In this document: positions 1-9,250 of the stretch, in pieces
Layout of the letters: every line of letters starts with the position of its first letter
How positions within the stretch are numbered: position 1 is the stretch's first letter
Notes under the pieces: model-generated
Told to the model about the DNA's origin: nothing
Seen by the model: only the letters and a program-made list of their open reading frames with translations
The model's database searches: none
Made by a program: the position numbers and the translations under genes
DNA from: Pseudoalteromonas denitrificans DSM 6059
Lineage (GTDB): Bacteria; Pseudomonadota; Gammaproteobacteria; Enterobacterales; Alteromonadaceae
Assembly (NCBI RefSeq): GCF_900112265.1
Contig: NZ_FOLO01000005.1
Location: 62,001 to 126,000, forward strand
Reading direction: 5' to 3'
DNA length: 64,000 nt

Positions 1-93
1 TCAATTTAGCTTTTTTATTAATTAATTAGGCAAAGCATTGATTTTTTAAATTAATAATAATGAATGGGTTACTAAATAATAGAGGCTTATACT

Positions 94-699
94 ATGAATG
101 AAGAAGAGAAAAACACACAAGATATTCCATTTGTAAATGATGATAATATTCCTGAAGAAAGCATTGAATATAATGGCGTAGATGAAATAGAAGAAACAAA
201 TACCAATAAGGTTGCCATTATCGTCGGAAAGCTAGCCATGCCTACAACGGTGATCTTAGTTTTGATCACTTGTTTATCCGGTTATTTCTTAAATGAAGCT
301 GCTTTTACGCCTGTTGTCGGAATGATAGCCCCTGTCGTTATGGCATTGATCATGGTAATTAAAGAAGCCTCTGTAGGAAAAGATGAGGACCCAGGCGTTA
401 AAGACAGGGAAGGAGAGCGAAACGAAAGAACCACGCGATATAGCCATGACAAAGAAATAAAACTAGCCCAATTAGAACGAGATGAAAGAGTTAATCATCA
501 AAATGTTAAAGAGCATGCGCGACAGTTTGATATGCTGCATTCCTCAACACAAGAGTTTGTAGATTTGATCAGAGAAATGAATACAGAAATGACAGTGCAG
601 ATGACAAAGCCAAAATCAACTGAATTGGCAATAGGTGATACTAAAATAAAAATCAGCGATGGTGGCGCAAATGTTGAAACATCTAAAGACGTAAAATGA
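94..699 (+). CDS. hypothetical membrane protein with C-terminal coiled-coil region
   Basis: The product has 201 residues and I do not recognise its family. An acidic N-terminus (about residues 1-40) is followed by two closely spaced hydrophobic helices (about 43-62 and 66-88). A long, highly charged, probably helical tail follows (about 95-165) and suggests a coiled coil on one side of the membrane. The ATG has a good ribosome site (agaggc) 7 bases upstream. An intrinsic terminator follows at 716-745, so the gene is probably monocistronic. The function is unknown. Confidence 0.6.
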   Translation: MNEEEKNTQDIPFVNDDNIPEESIEYNGVDEIEETNTNKVAIIVGKLAMPTTVILVLITCLSGYFLNEAAFTPVVGMIAPVVMALIMVIKEASVGKDEDPGVKDREGERNERTTRYSHDKEIKLAQLERDERVNHQNVKEHARQFDMLHSSTQEFVDLIREMNTEMTVQMTKPKSTELAIGDTKIKISDGGANVETSKDVK

Positions 700-715
700 A
701 TGAATAAAATAAAGA

Positions 716-750
716 GAATAACCTTAAATCGAATTGAGGTTATTCATTTT
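716..750 (+). terminator. intrinsic terminator after the first gene
   Basis: Inverted repeat gaataacct (716-724) and aggttattc (737-745) with a 12-base loop, followed by a T-rich stretch. Confidence 0.6.
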
Positions 751-891
751 AAACTCTCCTTTAAATCACTGAAAATATACTTACTTTCCCCACGTTTTAT
801 CAAAGATGACGCGTTAATATAAAAATTCAAAACCTCCAAACAAGTTAAATTTATTATGCGAAAAAAGAAAAGAAATATCAGCTTTAGGACC

Positions 892-1563
892 ATGAATAAA
901 ACGTCTACACGATTATATAAATATACATTTATCTTTACGATATTCGCTTGTCTTCTATTGGCTTTAAGTATGCAAAGCACTGACTCAGTCAATCAACCAG
1001 ATACAGATACAGATACAGATACAGATACAGTTTTAACCATGTTAAATAAAGACGGCTTAAATAAAACAAAAGTAATAACTTGGTTAAAAGACCATTGGAA
1101 AATATTTAGTCTAAATGATCCTGAGCTAACAGATGCAATTGAAGCATTATGCCCTGAAGTTTTTGAATATGATTTTGAAAGTTATCAAAATACAATGAAA
1201 ATGTGTTTAAACAATTCATTAATAAGTAATTTAAGAGATTTGTCAGAAAAAAATAGACCTCCTTTTCAATATGCAGGCAGAGAAGTTCGAATTGGCATTC
1301 CTGCAGATGAAAATCAGCCTCCTTTCACATATGCCTATACCTGTTTTGAGGGCCCGTTAGAAAATAAAATTATTAATTTATACCCAATAAATACCTTACA
1401 ACCATTAACAGTTCAAGTCTTAGGTGCCTATCAGTGCAACGGAATAGAAAACTACCCAGATATACAATTAAATCAACATCAAGCTAATAAGCTATTTAAC
1501 AGAAAAGCAAGAGCCATAGAATATGCAGTCGCTTTAATACAAAAACAAATAAAGCATTATTAG
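892..1563 (+). CDS. hypothetical membrane-anchored protein with Asp-Thr repeat
   Basis: The product has 223 residues from the ATG at 892, which has aggac just upstream. An in-frame ATG at 856 has no visible ribosome site and would add 12 basic residues. One hydrophobic segment (about residues 8-28) looks like a signal anchor. It is followed by a (DT)n stretch encoded by 5.3 copies of a 6-bp unit at 999-1030. The remainder is probably extracytoplasmic and carries several cysteines. I recognise no domain. The next gene starts 36 bases downstream and may be co-transcribed. Confidence 0.55.
   Translation: MNKTSTRLYKYTFIFTIFACLLLALSMQSTDSVNQPDTDTDTDTDTVLTMLNKDGLNKTKVITWLKDHWKIFSLNDPELTDAIEALCPEVFEYDFESYQNTMKMCLNNSLISNLRDLSEKNRPPFQYAGREVRIGIPADENQPPFTYAYTCFEGPLENKIINLYPINTLQPLTVQVLGAYQCNGIENYPDIQLNQHQANKLFNRKARAIEYAVALIQKQIKHY
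999..1030 (+). repeat. 6-bp tandem repeat (agatac) inside a coding region
   Basis: Five full copies of agatac plus two bases. Because the unit is 6 bp, slippage would add or remove Asp-Thr pairs without changing the frame. Confidence 0.9.
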
Positions 1564-1598
1564 TCATAATAATTGATGTTTATAGATAAGGAAAAACA

Positions 1599-2279
1599 AT
1601 GCCCAATACACATACCGATAATTCATTTGTGAAAATGCCAATAATTTCAACAGAAAAAGAAAATATATTAGGCTATGAAATTTTACTTAGAACTTTTAGA
1701 GGCATTCCTTTAAGTATATTTAATCGTAACCCTGAATTATTTACCGAACTATCATTTCCTATGCTTGAAGCTATTTATAAATTAGATGCTGCAGGGAAAA
1801 TTAGAGACAGTAAACAATTACTTTTTTTAAACCTAACAGTACATCAATATTTATCTAAAGGTACTCTAGATTTTTTATATCAAGAATATAATCACAAAGA
1901 CAAAGCTAAAAATGTTGTTATAGAGCTTACAGAGCAAGAACTTGATTATAAAACAGAGCAATTAAAGGAAAGAACATTAATATTTAAATGCTTAGATTTT
2001 AAATTAGCGATTGATGATTTTGGTGTTAAAGGATCCAACTTTCAAAGAGTATTTGAACTTTCCCCCCATTATATTAAATTAGATCGTGGCATTATTGCCC
2101 GATATAATAGCAGTCAAGTAAATCACAAGGTTTTGATTGAATTTGTAAAGCTTTGCCACACCCTAAATAAAAAAGTCATTATTGAAGGCATAGAAACGAA
2201 ACAACAATATCAGTTAGCAAAAACTTGCCAAGCCGATTATGTACAAGGCTTTTATTTTGGATTACCACAATATATTTAA
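1599..2279 (+). CDS. EAL-domain protein, probable c-di-GMP phosphodiesterase
   Basis: The 226-residue product is essentially a stand-alone EAL domain without a sensor domain. Visible motifs include YEILLR (the EAL position, with the catalytic Glu kept), the Asn of NLT, the Glu of VIELTE, AIDDFG, IKLDR, IIEGIET and QGFYFG. The metal- and substrate-binding residues known for EAL phosphodiesterases therefore appear conserved, and hydrolysis of c-di-GMP to pGpG is likely. The ribosome site aagga stands 6 bases before the ATG. Stand-alone EAL proteins are usually cytosolic. The target process cannot be read from the neighbours. Confidence 0.85.
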   Translation: MPNTHTDNSFVKMPIISTEKENILGYEILLRTFRGIPLSIFNRNPELFTELSFPMLEAIYKLDAAGKIRDSKQLLFLNLTVHQYLSKGTLDFLYQEYNHKDKAKNVVIELTEQELDYKTEQLKERTLIFKCLDFKLAIDDFGVKGSNFQRVFELSPHYIKLDRGIIARYNSSQVNHKVLIEFVKLCHTLNKKVIIEGIETKQQYQLAKTCQADYVQGFYFGLPQYI

Positions 2280-2390
2280 TATACATGTAATGATTAAGTT
2301 ATTTGAACTTAAATTTACCCATTTCCCCCGAGTTTAGTCACAAACAACTTACTAACATGAGAGATACCTTAAATCATCAATGATCACATT

Positions 2391-3014
2391 ATGAATACTC
2401 ATGCATTTTTATCATTTATAAGCAATAATTATGACTTTTCTAGAGCCAATATTATTCTATCGGAACTAAATTTAACTCACTGCTGGAAGCATTGGCTAAC
2501 AGCAGAGTTAATTCACTTACTCAATACAGATAAGCAATTTAGTGATATTCAAACAAATACTCGTTACCCAGCTAAGTCTAGTAATAACAATGACCAGGAA
2601 AGTTATTTACGTTATCAAGTAGAAAAACCAATAGAAAAAGTACACAAAAAGAATTTAGCCTCATATTGTGATTTTTCATTTAAACATCAAGAAAAACAAC
2701 ATTATTTTGAGATTATTTGTGCAAATAGTACCTCATTTAAAAAAAATAAAGATTTAATTAAATTTGAAGCTGATATAACAAGAATTGATACATTAAAGAA
2801 ACAAAACCCTTCAGTATGTATTTCAACTATTTTTGCTTTCTTTGGTACTTTTACAAATGATGAAGTGAAAATTTTCGCTCCATTTGATAATAGTAAACGT
2901 TGCAGTTATGTTCTTGACTCAAATATAAAGGGTAGTTCTAGTATTGCACGTTTAACACAAATACAAAGGGCAGGAGACCCTAGGCTTTGTTTTGCGATGT
3001 ATAACGCAAGTTAA
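2391..3014 (+). CDS. hypothetical protein, possible restriction-like fold
   Basis: The product has 207 residues, no signal peptide and no membrane segment. The middle (about residues 92-130) has a short Asp-containing strand (YCDFSFK), a turn and then HYFEIIC followed by a basic helix. This spacing recalls the D...ExK core of PD-(D/E)XK nucleases, but the lysine is replaced, so the resemblance is weak. The region just upstream shows no clear ribosome site. I cannot assign a function. Confidence 0.5.
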   Translation: MNTHAFLSFISNNYDFSRANIILSELNLTHCWKHWLTAELIHLLNTDKQFSDIQTNTRYPAKSSNNNDQESYLRYQVEKPIEKVHKKNLASYCDFSFKHQEKQHYFEIICANSTSFKKNKDLIKFEADITRIDTLKKQNPSVCISTIFAFFGTFTNDEVKIFAPFDNSKRCSYVLDSNIKGSSSIARLTQIQRAGDPRLCFAMYNAS

Positions 3015-3025
3015 GTTTCAGGCAT

Positions 3026-3051
3026 AAAAAAACCAACCTAAAATAGGTTGG
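3026..3051 (-). terminator. intrinsic terminator, mainly for the leftward helicase gene
   Basis: Perfect hairpin ccaaccta (3033-3040) / taggttgg (3044-3051). On the minus strand it is followed by seven Ts (complement of 3026-3032). It lies about 150 bases beyond the helicase stop and may also end the rightward gene before it. Confidence 0.75.
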
Positions 3052-3199
3052 TCAATATTACTAAAATAAGTAATCAAAGGGGAAATCTAACATACAACTT
3101 TCAGGGATAGACGTTAAAAAAATCAGGTTATTTATAACGCCTGTATAGATAGACTAACGTCATTCAATTAAGTTCAATAAATGATGAAAAATAATTAAA

Positions 3200-6100
3200 T
3201 TAATTATTATCAGCTAGTAATTCCAACATTTGACCTTCAGTTTGTGTATTAAATTTTCCACCTTTAGCATCAAAAAAACTATCGGCAAGTTCAGCTTTAT
3301 CTTGCTGCATTTGATAAACCCGCTCTTCAATAGAGTTTTGACAAATTAACTTATAAACAAATACAGGTTTTAATTGACCAATTCGGTGCGCTCTGTCTGT
3401 TGCTTGCCTTTCTACTGCAGGGTTCCACCATGGATCGTAATGAATAACGGTATCTGCTTTAGTTAAATTAAGACCTGTTCCTCCGGCTTTTAGGCTAATT
3501 AAAAAGATAGGATTATCACCTTCTTGGAAGCTGTTTACCGCTTCATCTCTATCTTTAGTTTTCCCAGTTAAAATACTGTACTTAATATTAAGCTGAGCTA
3601 ACTCTTGTTCAATAAGCGATAGCATACTGGTAAATTGACTGAAAATAATAATCTTTCTGCCTTTTGCAAGCATTAAAGGCAGATTTTCACTCAACCAAGC
3701 TAATTTAGCGCTGTGAACTGCACTTTTATTAGATAATGCCATAGACTCTAAATCATCAACTCCATTCACTAAACGAGGATCGCAACAAGCTTGACGTAAT
3801 CTCAATAAAGCTTCTAAAAATGCAAAGCGACTCTTATCAGCACCTTGCTCTTTAAATAGCTCTTTCATTTTTTGTTCCATATTGGCGCGAATATTTTGAT
3901 ACACAACTTGCTGATTAGGCGTAAGCTCTATCATTCGGACCAATTCGGTTTTTGGAGGCAGCTCAGTTAATACTTGCTCTTTAGTGCGACGAAGCACAAA
4001 AGGCACAACTAAGTTTTTTAATTGCTCAGCTCTTTGTTCATTATGTTCTTTTTCAATAGGGATTTGATAATAAGTCTTAAACTGAGCCATGGATCCAATT
4101 AGACCCGGCATTGCAAAATCAAGTAACGATTTTAATTCTTTAAGGTTATTTTCAACTGGAGTACCGGTTAAACATAGATTGAAATCACTATTAAGCGCTT
4201 TGACAGCTTTAGATATTTTAGCCTGATTATTTTTAATTGTTTGAGCTTCATCTAAAATAACATGACTAAAATGAAGTTCATCATAAACGGTATTATCGCG
4301 AGTGATCAGCGGATAAGTTGTTATTACGCAGTCAGCAGCGCTGATTTGATTAAATACATTTTTTCGGCTTGCACCATGGCTAACCAATACATTTAAGCTT
4401 GGTGCAAAACGGTTAATTTCCTTCACCCAGTTAGTAACTAAGCTTGTAGGGCAAATAATAAGTGCTGGTGATTTTAACCCTGTACGCTCTTTTTCAGACA
4501 ATAAAAAAGCGATCGTCTGCAATGTTTTACCTAGCCCCATATCATCAGCGAGTATTCCACCAAGCTGATGCTTTTTCAGAAATAATAACCAATTTACAGC
4601 TTGTTTTTGATAATCACGTAAGGTTGCTTTTAATGTTTTTGGAACTATAAGTTTATCTTTAAAATCGGGGTTTGAAACCTGAGTAATGAGTTCTAATAAT
4701 GCGTTATCAGCACAGTCAATTTGGCTATTATTTAAATTTGCAAAAGAAGAAGCATAAGATAAAGGTAAACTTAATCTTTTAGGTATTGTTTTATTGGCAT
4801 AAAATTGTGCTATTAAATCAAAAACAATATTTAAATCAGGCTTACTTGCTGCTAACCAAACATCTTGATATTTATAATAATTGAATAGATGAGATTTATT
4901 ATTACAAAGCGCAGCGAATGATAAAAGATCACTCAAATAAACGGTTTTATCTGATATTTCAAAATAGGGGGCTACAGAAAGTTTGTTAACACGCGTCCTT
5001 GTCATAGAAAGAATAAGCTCAGTTAACATAATATCAGGGTCAACATAAAGCTTAGTATCAATATGCCAAGACTCATCACTTAACTGTTTACAAACTTCAT
5101 TCACAAACCAATGATGTTGTGGTGAAGACTCATCAGATGCATTAAAAGTTAAATAACATGCTTTTTGTAAAGGGCCTTTACATAATATCAAACCACAATT
5201 TTGTAACCTGTTTAGACAAGTGTCTTCAAAAGCAGTTGTGATCTGTGTTCCTTGTTGCTCATCTACGTTAAGTTCGTGTATTTTTTTCCCATATGAAAAT
5301 TGTAAGTGGAACAAACAACGTTCGTCTTGTTTTATTAAAGTTAACCTTGGTACTACATCTACATTTGGTGCAATAGAGATATCAGACTTTTCAATTAATG
5401 CAGAACCAAAAATACGATTAAATTGCTGATTAACATGTTCAAACATTTCATCTGCAACAATTGGAATACTAAACAAATGAGAAACTTCAGCAGCAGTTAA
5501 TGTTGTTTCAAGTTCACCAATTTCTAAGTTATTAATATCAATATAATAAGGTGGTGTTGTATTAAAAACTTGCCAGGAATCACTTTGCGGTAGGGATAAA
5601 TTCAACTCATGAAATGAATCATTTTCAGTCCAAGATACATCTAAAGGCCTTTGAGCAGATAAACGAATTGCTTGTCGGGAGTCTTGCCAAAAACACCTGC
5701 CTGTAGCAACCATTTGCACTAATGCCATTACCCCCCACCGATTCTCTAAAACAAGTTGACCAAATGAGTTTTGAGAACGGATCCAACTTAAGAGTCTAAA
5801 ATCACTTTCATTAACGTGTTCAGGTGTCACTAAACTGTTTAATTGCTGCTTAGTCATAGGACGCCCTTGTGAATAACGTCCATTATTTATAGGGGGAGAC
5901 TGTTTTGGAACTAAGATCAAACCATTATCATGTTTTTCAATTACGAATAAAATAACATCTTTTTTAACGGTTTGCCGCTGCTTTTTTAACTGCTCTAACT
6001 GATTAAACCAATCATGTAATAAATAATGCTTACCAAATAAACCTGAGTGCTGGGTTTTTAATTTTAATAATGCAGCACCGATATGGTGACATTTATTTCC

Positions 6101-6421
6101 AATTTTACATGAACATAAACCAACGATAGATAAACCAGCTTGTGATTGTTTAATTTGAATATGCTGATGAAAAATGTCACCAGACTCACTGTAAACCTCA
6201 GCACTTACCTGAGAAAACTGTTTATCACTTTCAACCCAATTAACAAGCTCTTTTAACAAACATTGTTTCGCTTTTTCAAATACAGTCGGTTTAAAGTATC
6301 TTTTTAAGAATCCTTCTGTAATAGGAAAAGCCACTTCTTGTTCTTTTTTTATTTCATCAAACAAAGCTATGAGATCAGTTTTAGTTAAACCTTTGGACAT
6401 CTGCAACCAGGAAAAAATCAA
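3200..6421 (-). CDS. SWIM zinc-finger SNF2-family helicase
   Basis: The 1073-residue product is a SWI2/SNF2 ATPase. An N-terminal SWIM zinc finger (CSC-x6-CHH, about residues 105-115) is followed by a long unassigned middle. The helicase core has motif I DDMGLGKT (about 624), motif II DEAQ (about 724), motif III LTGTPVEN, and motifs V-VI with the segments KAGGTGLNL and RAHRIGQ. The family remodels DNA-protein complexes by ATP-driven translocation. The start is a TTG with an excellent ribosome site (ggag, 6-base spacing); the first ATG is at 6400 with no clear site. It lies immediately behind the parB-side iteron cluster. Confidence 0.9.
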   Translation of the reverse strand: MIFSWLQMSKGLTKTDLIALFDEIKKEQEVAFPITEGFLKRYFKPTVFEKAKQCLLKELVNWVESDKQFSQVSAEVYSESGDIFHQHIQIKQSQAGLSIVGLCSCKIGNKCHHIGAALLKLKTQHSGLFGKHYLLHDWFNQLEQLKKQRQTVKKDVILFVIEKHDNGLILVPKQSPPINNGRYSQGRPMTKQQLNSLVTPEHVNESDFRLLSWIRSQNSFGQLVLENRWGVMALVQMVATGRCFWQDSRQAIRLSAQRPLDVSWTENDSFHELNLSLPQSDSWQVFNTTPPYYIDINNLEIGELETTLTAAEVSHLFSIPIVADEMFEHVNQQFNRIFGSALIEKSDISIAPNVDVVPRLTLIKQDERCLFHLQFSYGKKIHELNVDEQQGTQITTAFEDTCLNRLQNCGLILCKGPLQKACYLTFNASDESSPQHHWFVNEVCKQLSDESWHIDTKLYVDPDIMLTELILSMTRTRVNKLSVAPYFEISDKTVYLSDLLSFAALCNNKSHLFNYYKYQDVWLAASKPDLNIVFDLIAQFYANKTIPKRLSLPLSYASSFANLNNSQIDCADNALLELITQVSNPDFKDKLIVPKTLKATLRDYQKQAVNWLLFLKKHQLGGILADDMGLGKTLQTIAFLLSEKERTGLKSPALIICPTSLVTNWVKEINRFAPSLNVLVSHGASRKNVFNQISAADCVITTYPLITRDNTVYDELHFSHVILDEAQTIKNNQAKISKAVKALNSDFNLCLTGTPVENNLKELKSLLDFAMPGLIGSMAQFKTYYQIPIEKEHNEQRAEQLKNLVVPFVLRRTKEQVLTELPPKTELVRMIELTPNQQVVYQNIRANMEQKMKELFKEQGADKSRFAFLEALLRLRQACCDPRLVNGVDDLESMALSNKSAVHSAKLAWLSENLPLMLAKGRKIIIFSQFTSMLSLIEQELAQLNIKYSILTGKTKDRDEAVNSFQEGDNPIFLISLKAGGTGLNLTKADTVIHYDPWWNPAVERQATDRAHRIGQLKPVFVYKLICQNSIEERVYQMQQDKAELADSFFDAKGGKFNTQTEGQMLELLADNN

Positions 6422-6491
6422 AGATTTCTCCAGTATAGAGCTTATGGGTTTTAAGCTAAAGCATTAAATTAATTAAAAGTAAAAAAAAACA

Positions 6492-6800
6492 CAGATCACA
6501 TTTTTACTAAGGTGATTTTAACGAATAGGAATATGTAAAGGGGCTTTACATTAAAACTTAACAACAAAAAGAGAACAGGAAACAAACAAGTTACTCACAG
6601 CTAATTAACAGACAGCAGAGTTTATAGAACAAATTTTTACTAAGTCAGGCTAAAAAAGGTGTTTGGACAGATAAAAAATAAAAAATGAAGAAAATAAAGC
6701 ACTATTTAGTAGGTAAAAAAATGATCTGTTAAGTATGAAACGAAATACAGATCATAATTTTACTAACTATTTAAATCTCTTGGATCATAATTATACTAAT
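6492..6800. repeat. second iteron cluster, downstream of parB
   Basis: Five 20-bp elements resemble the origin iterons (consensus like cagatcacatttttactaag). They lie at 6492-6511, 6625-6644, 6709-6728 (inverted, degenerate), 6748-6767 and 6781-6800. Four contain GATC; the one at 6625 has gaac instead. The last overlaps the parB stop codon. They lie in the 374-base gap between the helicase and parB. By analogy with control loci such as incA of plasmid P1, they may bind and titrate the Rep initiator. That role is inference. Confidence 0.75.
6533..6551. promoter_or_regulatory. perfect palindrome behind parB, candidate parS
   Basis: Inverted repeat atgtaaag / ctttacat separated by ggg. Its place just downstream of parB matches where many type Ia partition systems keep their centromere. 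It resembles a TyrR box but has 5 rather than 6 central bases. Confidence 0.4.
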
Positions 6801-7764
6801 TAAAATGCGTTAATAGCTTAGATAATTGTTCAAAACGTTTTTCAGTCATTACCTTGTTATCGATCTTTATAACTAAATCGCCTGTTTTTACATTTTTGTG
6901 AGCATTAATATATTCATTATTAAAATTGAGAGCTTCTCTAGACGTATTTTCTTGAGTTTTAGCTTCAATCAAATGTTTTGTAATTGCTGCGGCAGTCTTA
7001 TCATCCGTTTCAAGTAGAATTTCAGATAATATAGATTGAGTTTCTTTTACTTTTTTTGAAAATACATCAAAATCATCTTCTATTGCAACAATCAATTTTT
7101 TAGCTATCTCACGACCTACATGATTAGCTGTTGGATACAAAGCAAGGACTTCACTTGGAATTTTATTATAAGCCTTTAAAGAGTCAGCTATAGCAGTATG
7201 TGAAACGCCCTCGATAACGGCAATCTCACGATAGGAACCTTTTTTACCTTGCGCAATTAACTCATCACGTGTTTGTTGATAAGCTTTACCCAATTCCCAT
7301 AGACTCGGGGCTATGTATTGATCAGAGGAAACAGCAAGAATTTTAGCATCTTCATCTGTAAAATCAGGTGAAGTTAAAACAATATAATCGGCACCACTGA
7401 GTAAACACGCTTTACGTCGTCTTGAACCTGATAAAACAAACTCAAGTCCTTCCTTTTGCCAACTTAAAGCAGGGTGTTGGTTTCGACCATCAGCTTTGAT
7501 TGCAGGTAAAATATCTGATACAGATGCTTTTGTCAGCAAAGATTGCTCTCTGCGGTTTTTGCCATATACACAGGTCGATTTATCTATTTGGTCAAAAGGT
7601 ACTATCTTGCAACTCAATCTTATCGTTCTTTGAGGATCTGAAGGTGAAGGCATTGTAATTTCATCGCCTACAACCGCATTTTCTAATAATTTATCTAAAC
7701 TACTTACTTCAACAGCAGCAGCAAAAGGGTCTAAGCGTGTATCATTTTTACGTTTTCTAACCAT
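6796..7764 (-). CDS. parB: ParB-type partition protein (CTPase, centromere binding)
   Basis: The 322-residue product resembles the plasmid P1/F ParB group. The N-terminal part has the ParB-nucleotide-binding signature around GRNQ and SGSRRRKA (the GxRR-type motif). A helix-turn-helix follows (about residues 180-205, REIAVIEGVSHTAIADSLKA), with a helical C-terminal dimerisation region. It should load on a parS site and work with ParA to segregate the replicon. It lies 12 bases downstream of parA in the same operon with its own ribosome site (aagg). The stop codon overlaps an iteron. Confidence 0.92.
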   Translation of the reverse strand: MVRKRKNDTRLDPFAAAVEVSSLDKLLENAVVGDEITMPSPSDPQRTIRLSCKIVPFDQIDKSTCVYGKNRREQSLLTKASVSDILPAIKADGRNQHPALSWQKEGLEFVLSGSRRRKACLLSGADYIVLTSPDFTDEDAKILAVSSDQYIAPSLWELGKAYQQTRDELIAQGKKGSYREIAVIEGVSHTAIADSLKAYNKIPSEVLALYPTANHVGREIAKKLIVAIEDDFDVFSKKVKETQSILSEILLETDDKTAAAITKHLIEAKTQENTSREALNFNNEYINAHKNVKTGDLVIKIDNKVMTEKRFEQLSKLLTHFN

Positions 7765-7776
7765 TATATTACCTTA

Positions 7777-9012
7777 TTAAGCTGTTTCTAGCTGACATTG
7801 CGTTGAGTTCCAATTAGATCTGATCAACATTTCAAGTTCATCAACAACATCTTTAATATTTTCTTGTGACTTAATTAAAGACTCTCTACTCGCTAAACTG
7901 TCTGACGTTTTTTGATCAAATATTGTATTAAAAGATGAAGAGCTAGCTGTAATAGCAGAACTATGATTTATAGGGTAACTCATAACTTGACGGCCAAACG
8001 CACTGCGTATGTCTTTTACAATATCTCTTTGGGAGTGATTTCCTTTAACATAATTAGTAACTAAGAACTGCATAAAATCCCAACCTTCATGTCCTAGAGC
8101 TGCAACTGTATGATAAATTTCGGCTAACCGTTTTAAAAATTTATTATTTGCATCAAAATCTACAGCTTCAGGATGCACAGGGATTAACATTGCTGTAGAA
8201 GCCATTAAAGCATTATAAAACATAAAGTTAAGAGATGGTGCAGTATCAACTAAAATAATATCAAATTCATTTTCAACTGGTTTTATGACCTTTTCTAATA
8301 ATTTGTGATAGTGACGATTTTCAGAGTAATCACGACCTTCATTTAATTGAGTTGCAGTTTCATGTTCAAAATAAAAGTCATCCATACCAGAGGGTAATAC
8401 ACGGATATTTGGGATGTGAGTTGGTAAAAAAGATCCTGAAACAACATCAGCTTGTGTTTCACCTTCATCAAACTCAATACAATCACGCATTAAGTCTCCT
8501 ACCGTAATGGGATCGGGCTCTGTTGGCGGAAAGAAACTTGATGATGATCCTTGAGGATCTAAATCAATGATGCCTATTCTATAGCGCTTAATATTTGTTG
8601 TTGCAAGGGCGGCTGCAATATTGACAAGACTGGTTGTTTTACCACAGCCTCCTTTTAATGAATTGACAATAATGACTTGTAATTTATCATTTTCATTACG
8701 ATTTTGAGCATTTATACCTAAGATTTCTGCCATATCGTGAATATTTGATAATGTATAAGCATAATGCCCATTAGCCCCTCTTCTAATATCTAAATGGCTA
8801 AAATCACCTTGATCATGACGACGTTTTAAAGTGCGATTATTACAACCTAAAAGGTCTGCAGCTGCTTTTTGTGTGTAGGTTCTAAGTTCTTTTTCTTCTG
8901 ATTTTAAATGAGCTCGGTAATGTTGAATTCGCCCTTCTAGAGAGTCTTCAGCGACAGTAGCTGTCGCTTTAAGTAACTTATAGGTATCTAACGCACTTTT
9001 ACTTATTGTCAT
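7777..9012 (-). CDS. parA: ParA-type partition ATPase (type Ia, N-terminal HTH)
   Basis: The product has 411 residues. An N-terminal helix-turn-helix domain (about residues 45-70, KAAADLLGCNNRTLKRR) is typical of large P1/F-type ParA proteins that also repress their own operon. The ATPase domain has the deviant Walker A KGGCGKTT (about residue 120), the switch DLDPQGSSS and Walker B ILVDTAPSL. The ATP-bound form is expected to bind the nucleoid and move ParB-parS complexes. Translation starts at an ATG with aagga 8 bases upstream. A 12-bp palindrome at 9037-9048 in the leader is a plausible autorepression site. Confidence 0.93.
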   Translation of the reverse strand: MTISKSALDTYKLLKATATVAEDSLEGRIQHYRAHLKSEEKELRTYTQKAAADLLGCNNRTLKRRHDQGDFSHLDIRRGANGHYAYTLSNIHDMAEILGINAQNRNENDKLQVIIVNSLKGGCGKTTSLVNIAAALATTNIKRYRIGIIDLDPQGSSSSFFPPTEPDPITVGDLMRDCIEFDEGETQADVVSGSFLPTHIPNIRVLPSGMDDFYFEHETATQLNEGRDYSENRHYHKLLEKVIKPVENEFDIILVDTAPSLNFMFYNALMASTAMLIPVHPEAVDFDANNKFLKRLAEIYHTVAALGHEGWDFMQFLVTNYVKGNHSQRDIVKDIRSAFGRQVMSYPINHSSAITASSSSFNTIFDQKTSDSLASRESLIKSQENIKDVVDELEMLIRSNWNSTQCQLETA

Positions 9013-9036
9013 TATTATATCCTTTATGGTGAGTAA

Positions 9037-9048
9037 ACATTATAATGT
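9037..9048. promoter_or_regulatory. palindrome upstream of parA, candidate parAB operator
   Basis: Perfect palindrome acattataatgt, with imperfect flanking symmetry (gtgagta on one side, cacttac on the other), 25 bases before the parA start. ParA of this type commonly autorepresses through such a site. Confidence 0.45.
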
Positions 9049-9098
9049 CACTTACTTATAGAGTAAACTCTTTTTTTAGATGACATCAGTAAAATATT

Positions 9099-9130
9099 AA
9101 AACATTTAAAACATTTAAAACATTTAAAAC
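9099..9130. repeat. AT-rich 9-bp tandem repeats, candidate DNA unwinding element
   Basis: Three and a half copies of aaaacattt between parA and the iterons. Short AT-rich direct repeats next to iterons are the usual form of a duplex-melting region, so this is a plausible unwinding site. Confidence 0.5.
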
Positions 9131-9250
9131 TTATAACTTTGCTAAAGATTAATATATAAGTATAGAAATGGTTAAGTAATAAGGTATTAAAGGATAGAGA
9201 TACAAAAAACTAAGTAAGTTGTTGATTAATAAAAAAGTATTCAATAATAC

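Noticed and set aside
744..992. 82-residue reading frame on the minus strand
   Set aside because: It overlaps the better supported plus-strand gene with signal anchor and has no ribosome site.
6534..6550. TyrR box reading of the palindrome behind parB
   Set aside because: The half-sites tgtaaa and tttaca fit, but the spacer is 5 rather than 6 bases and no aromatic gene is adjacent.
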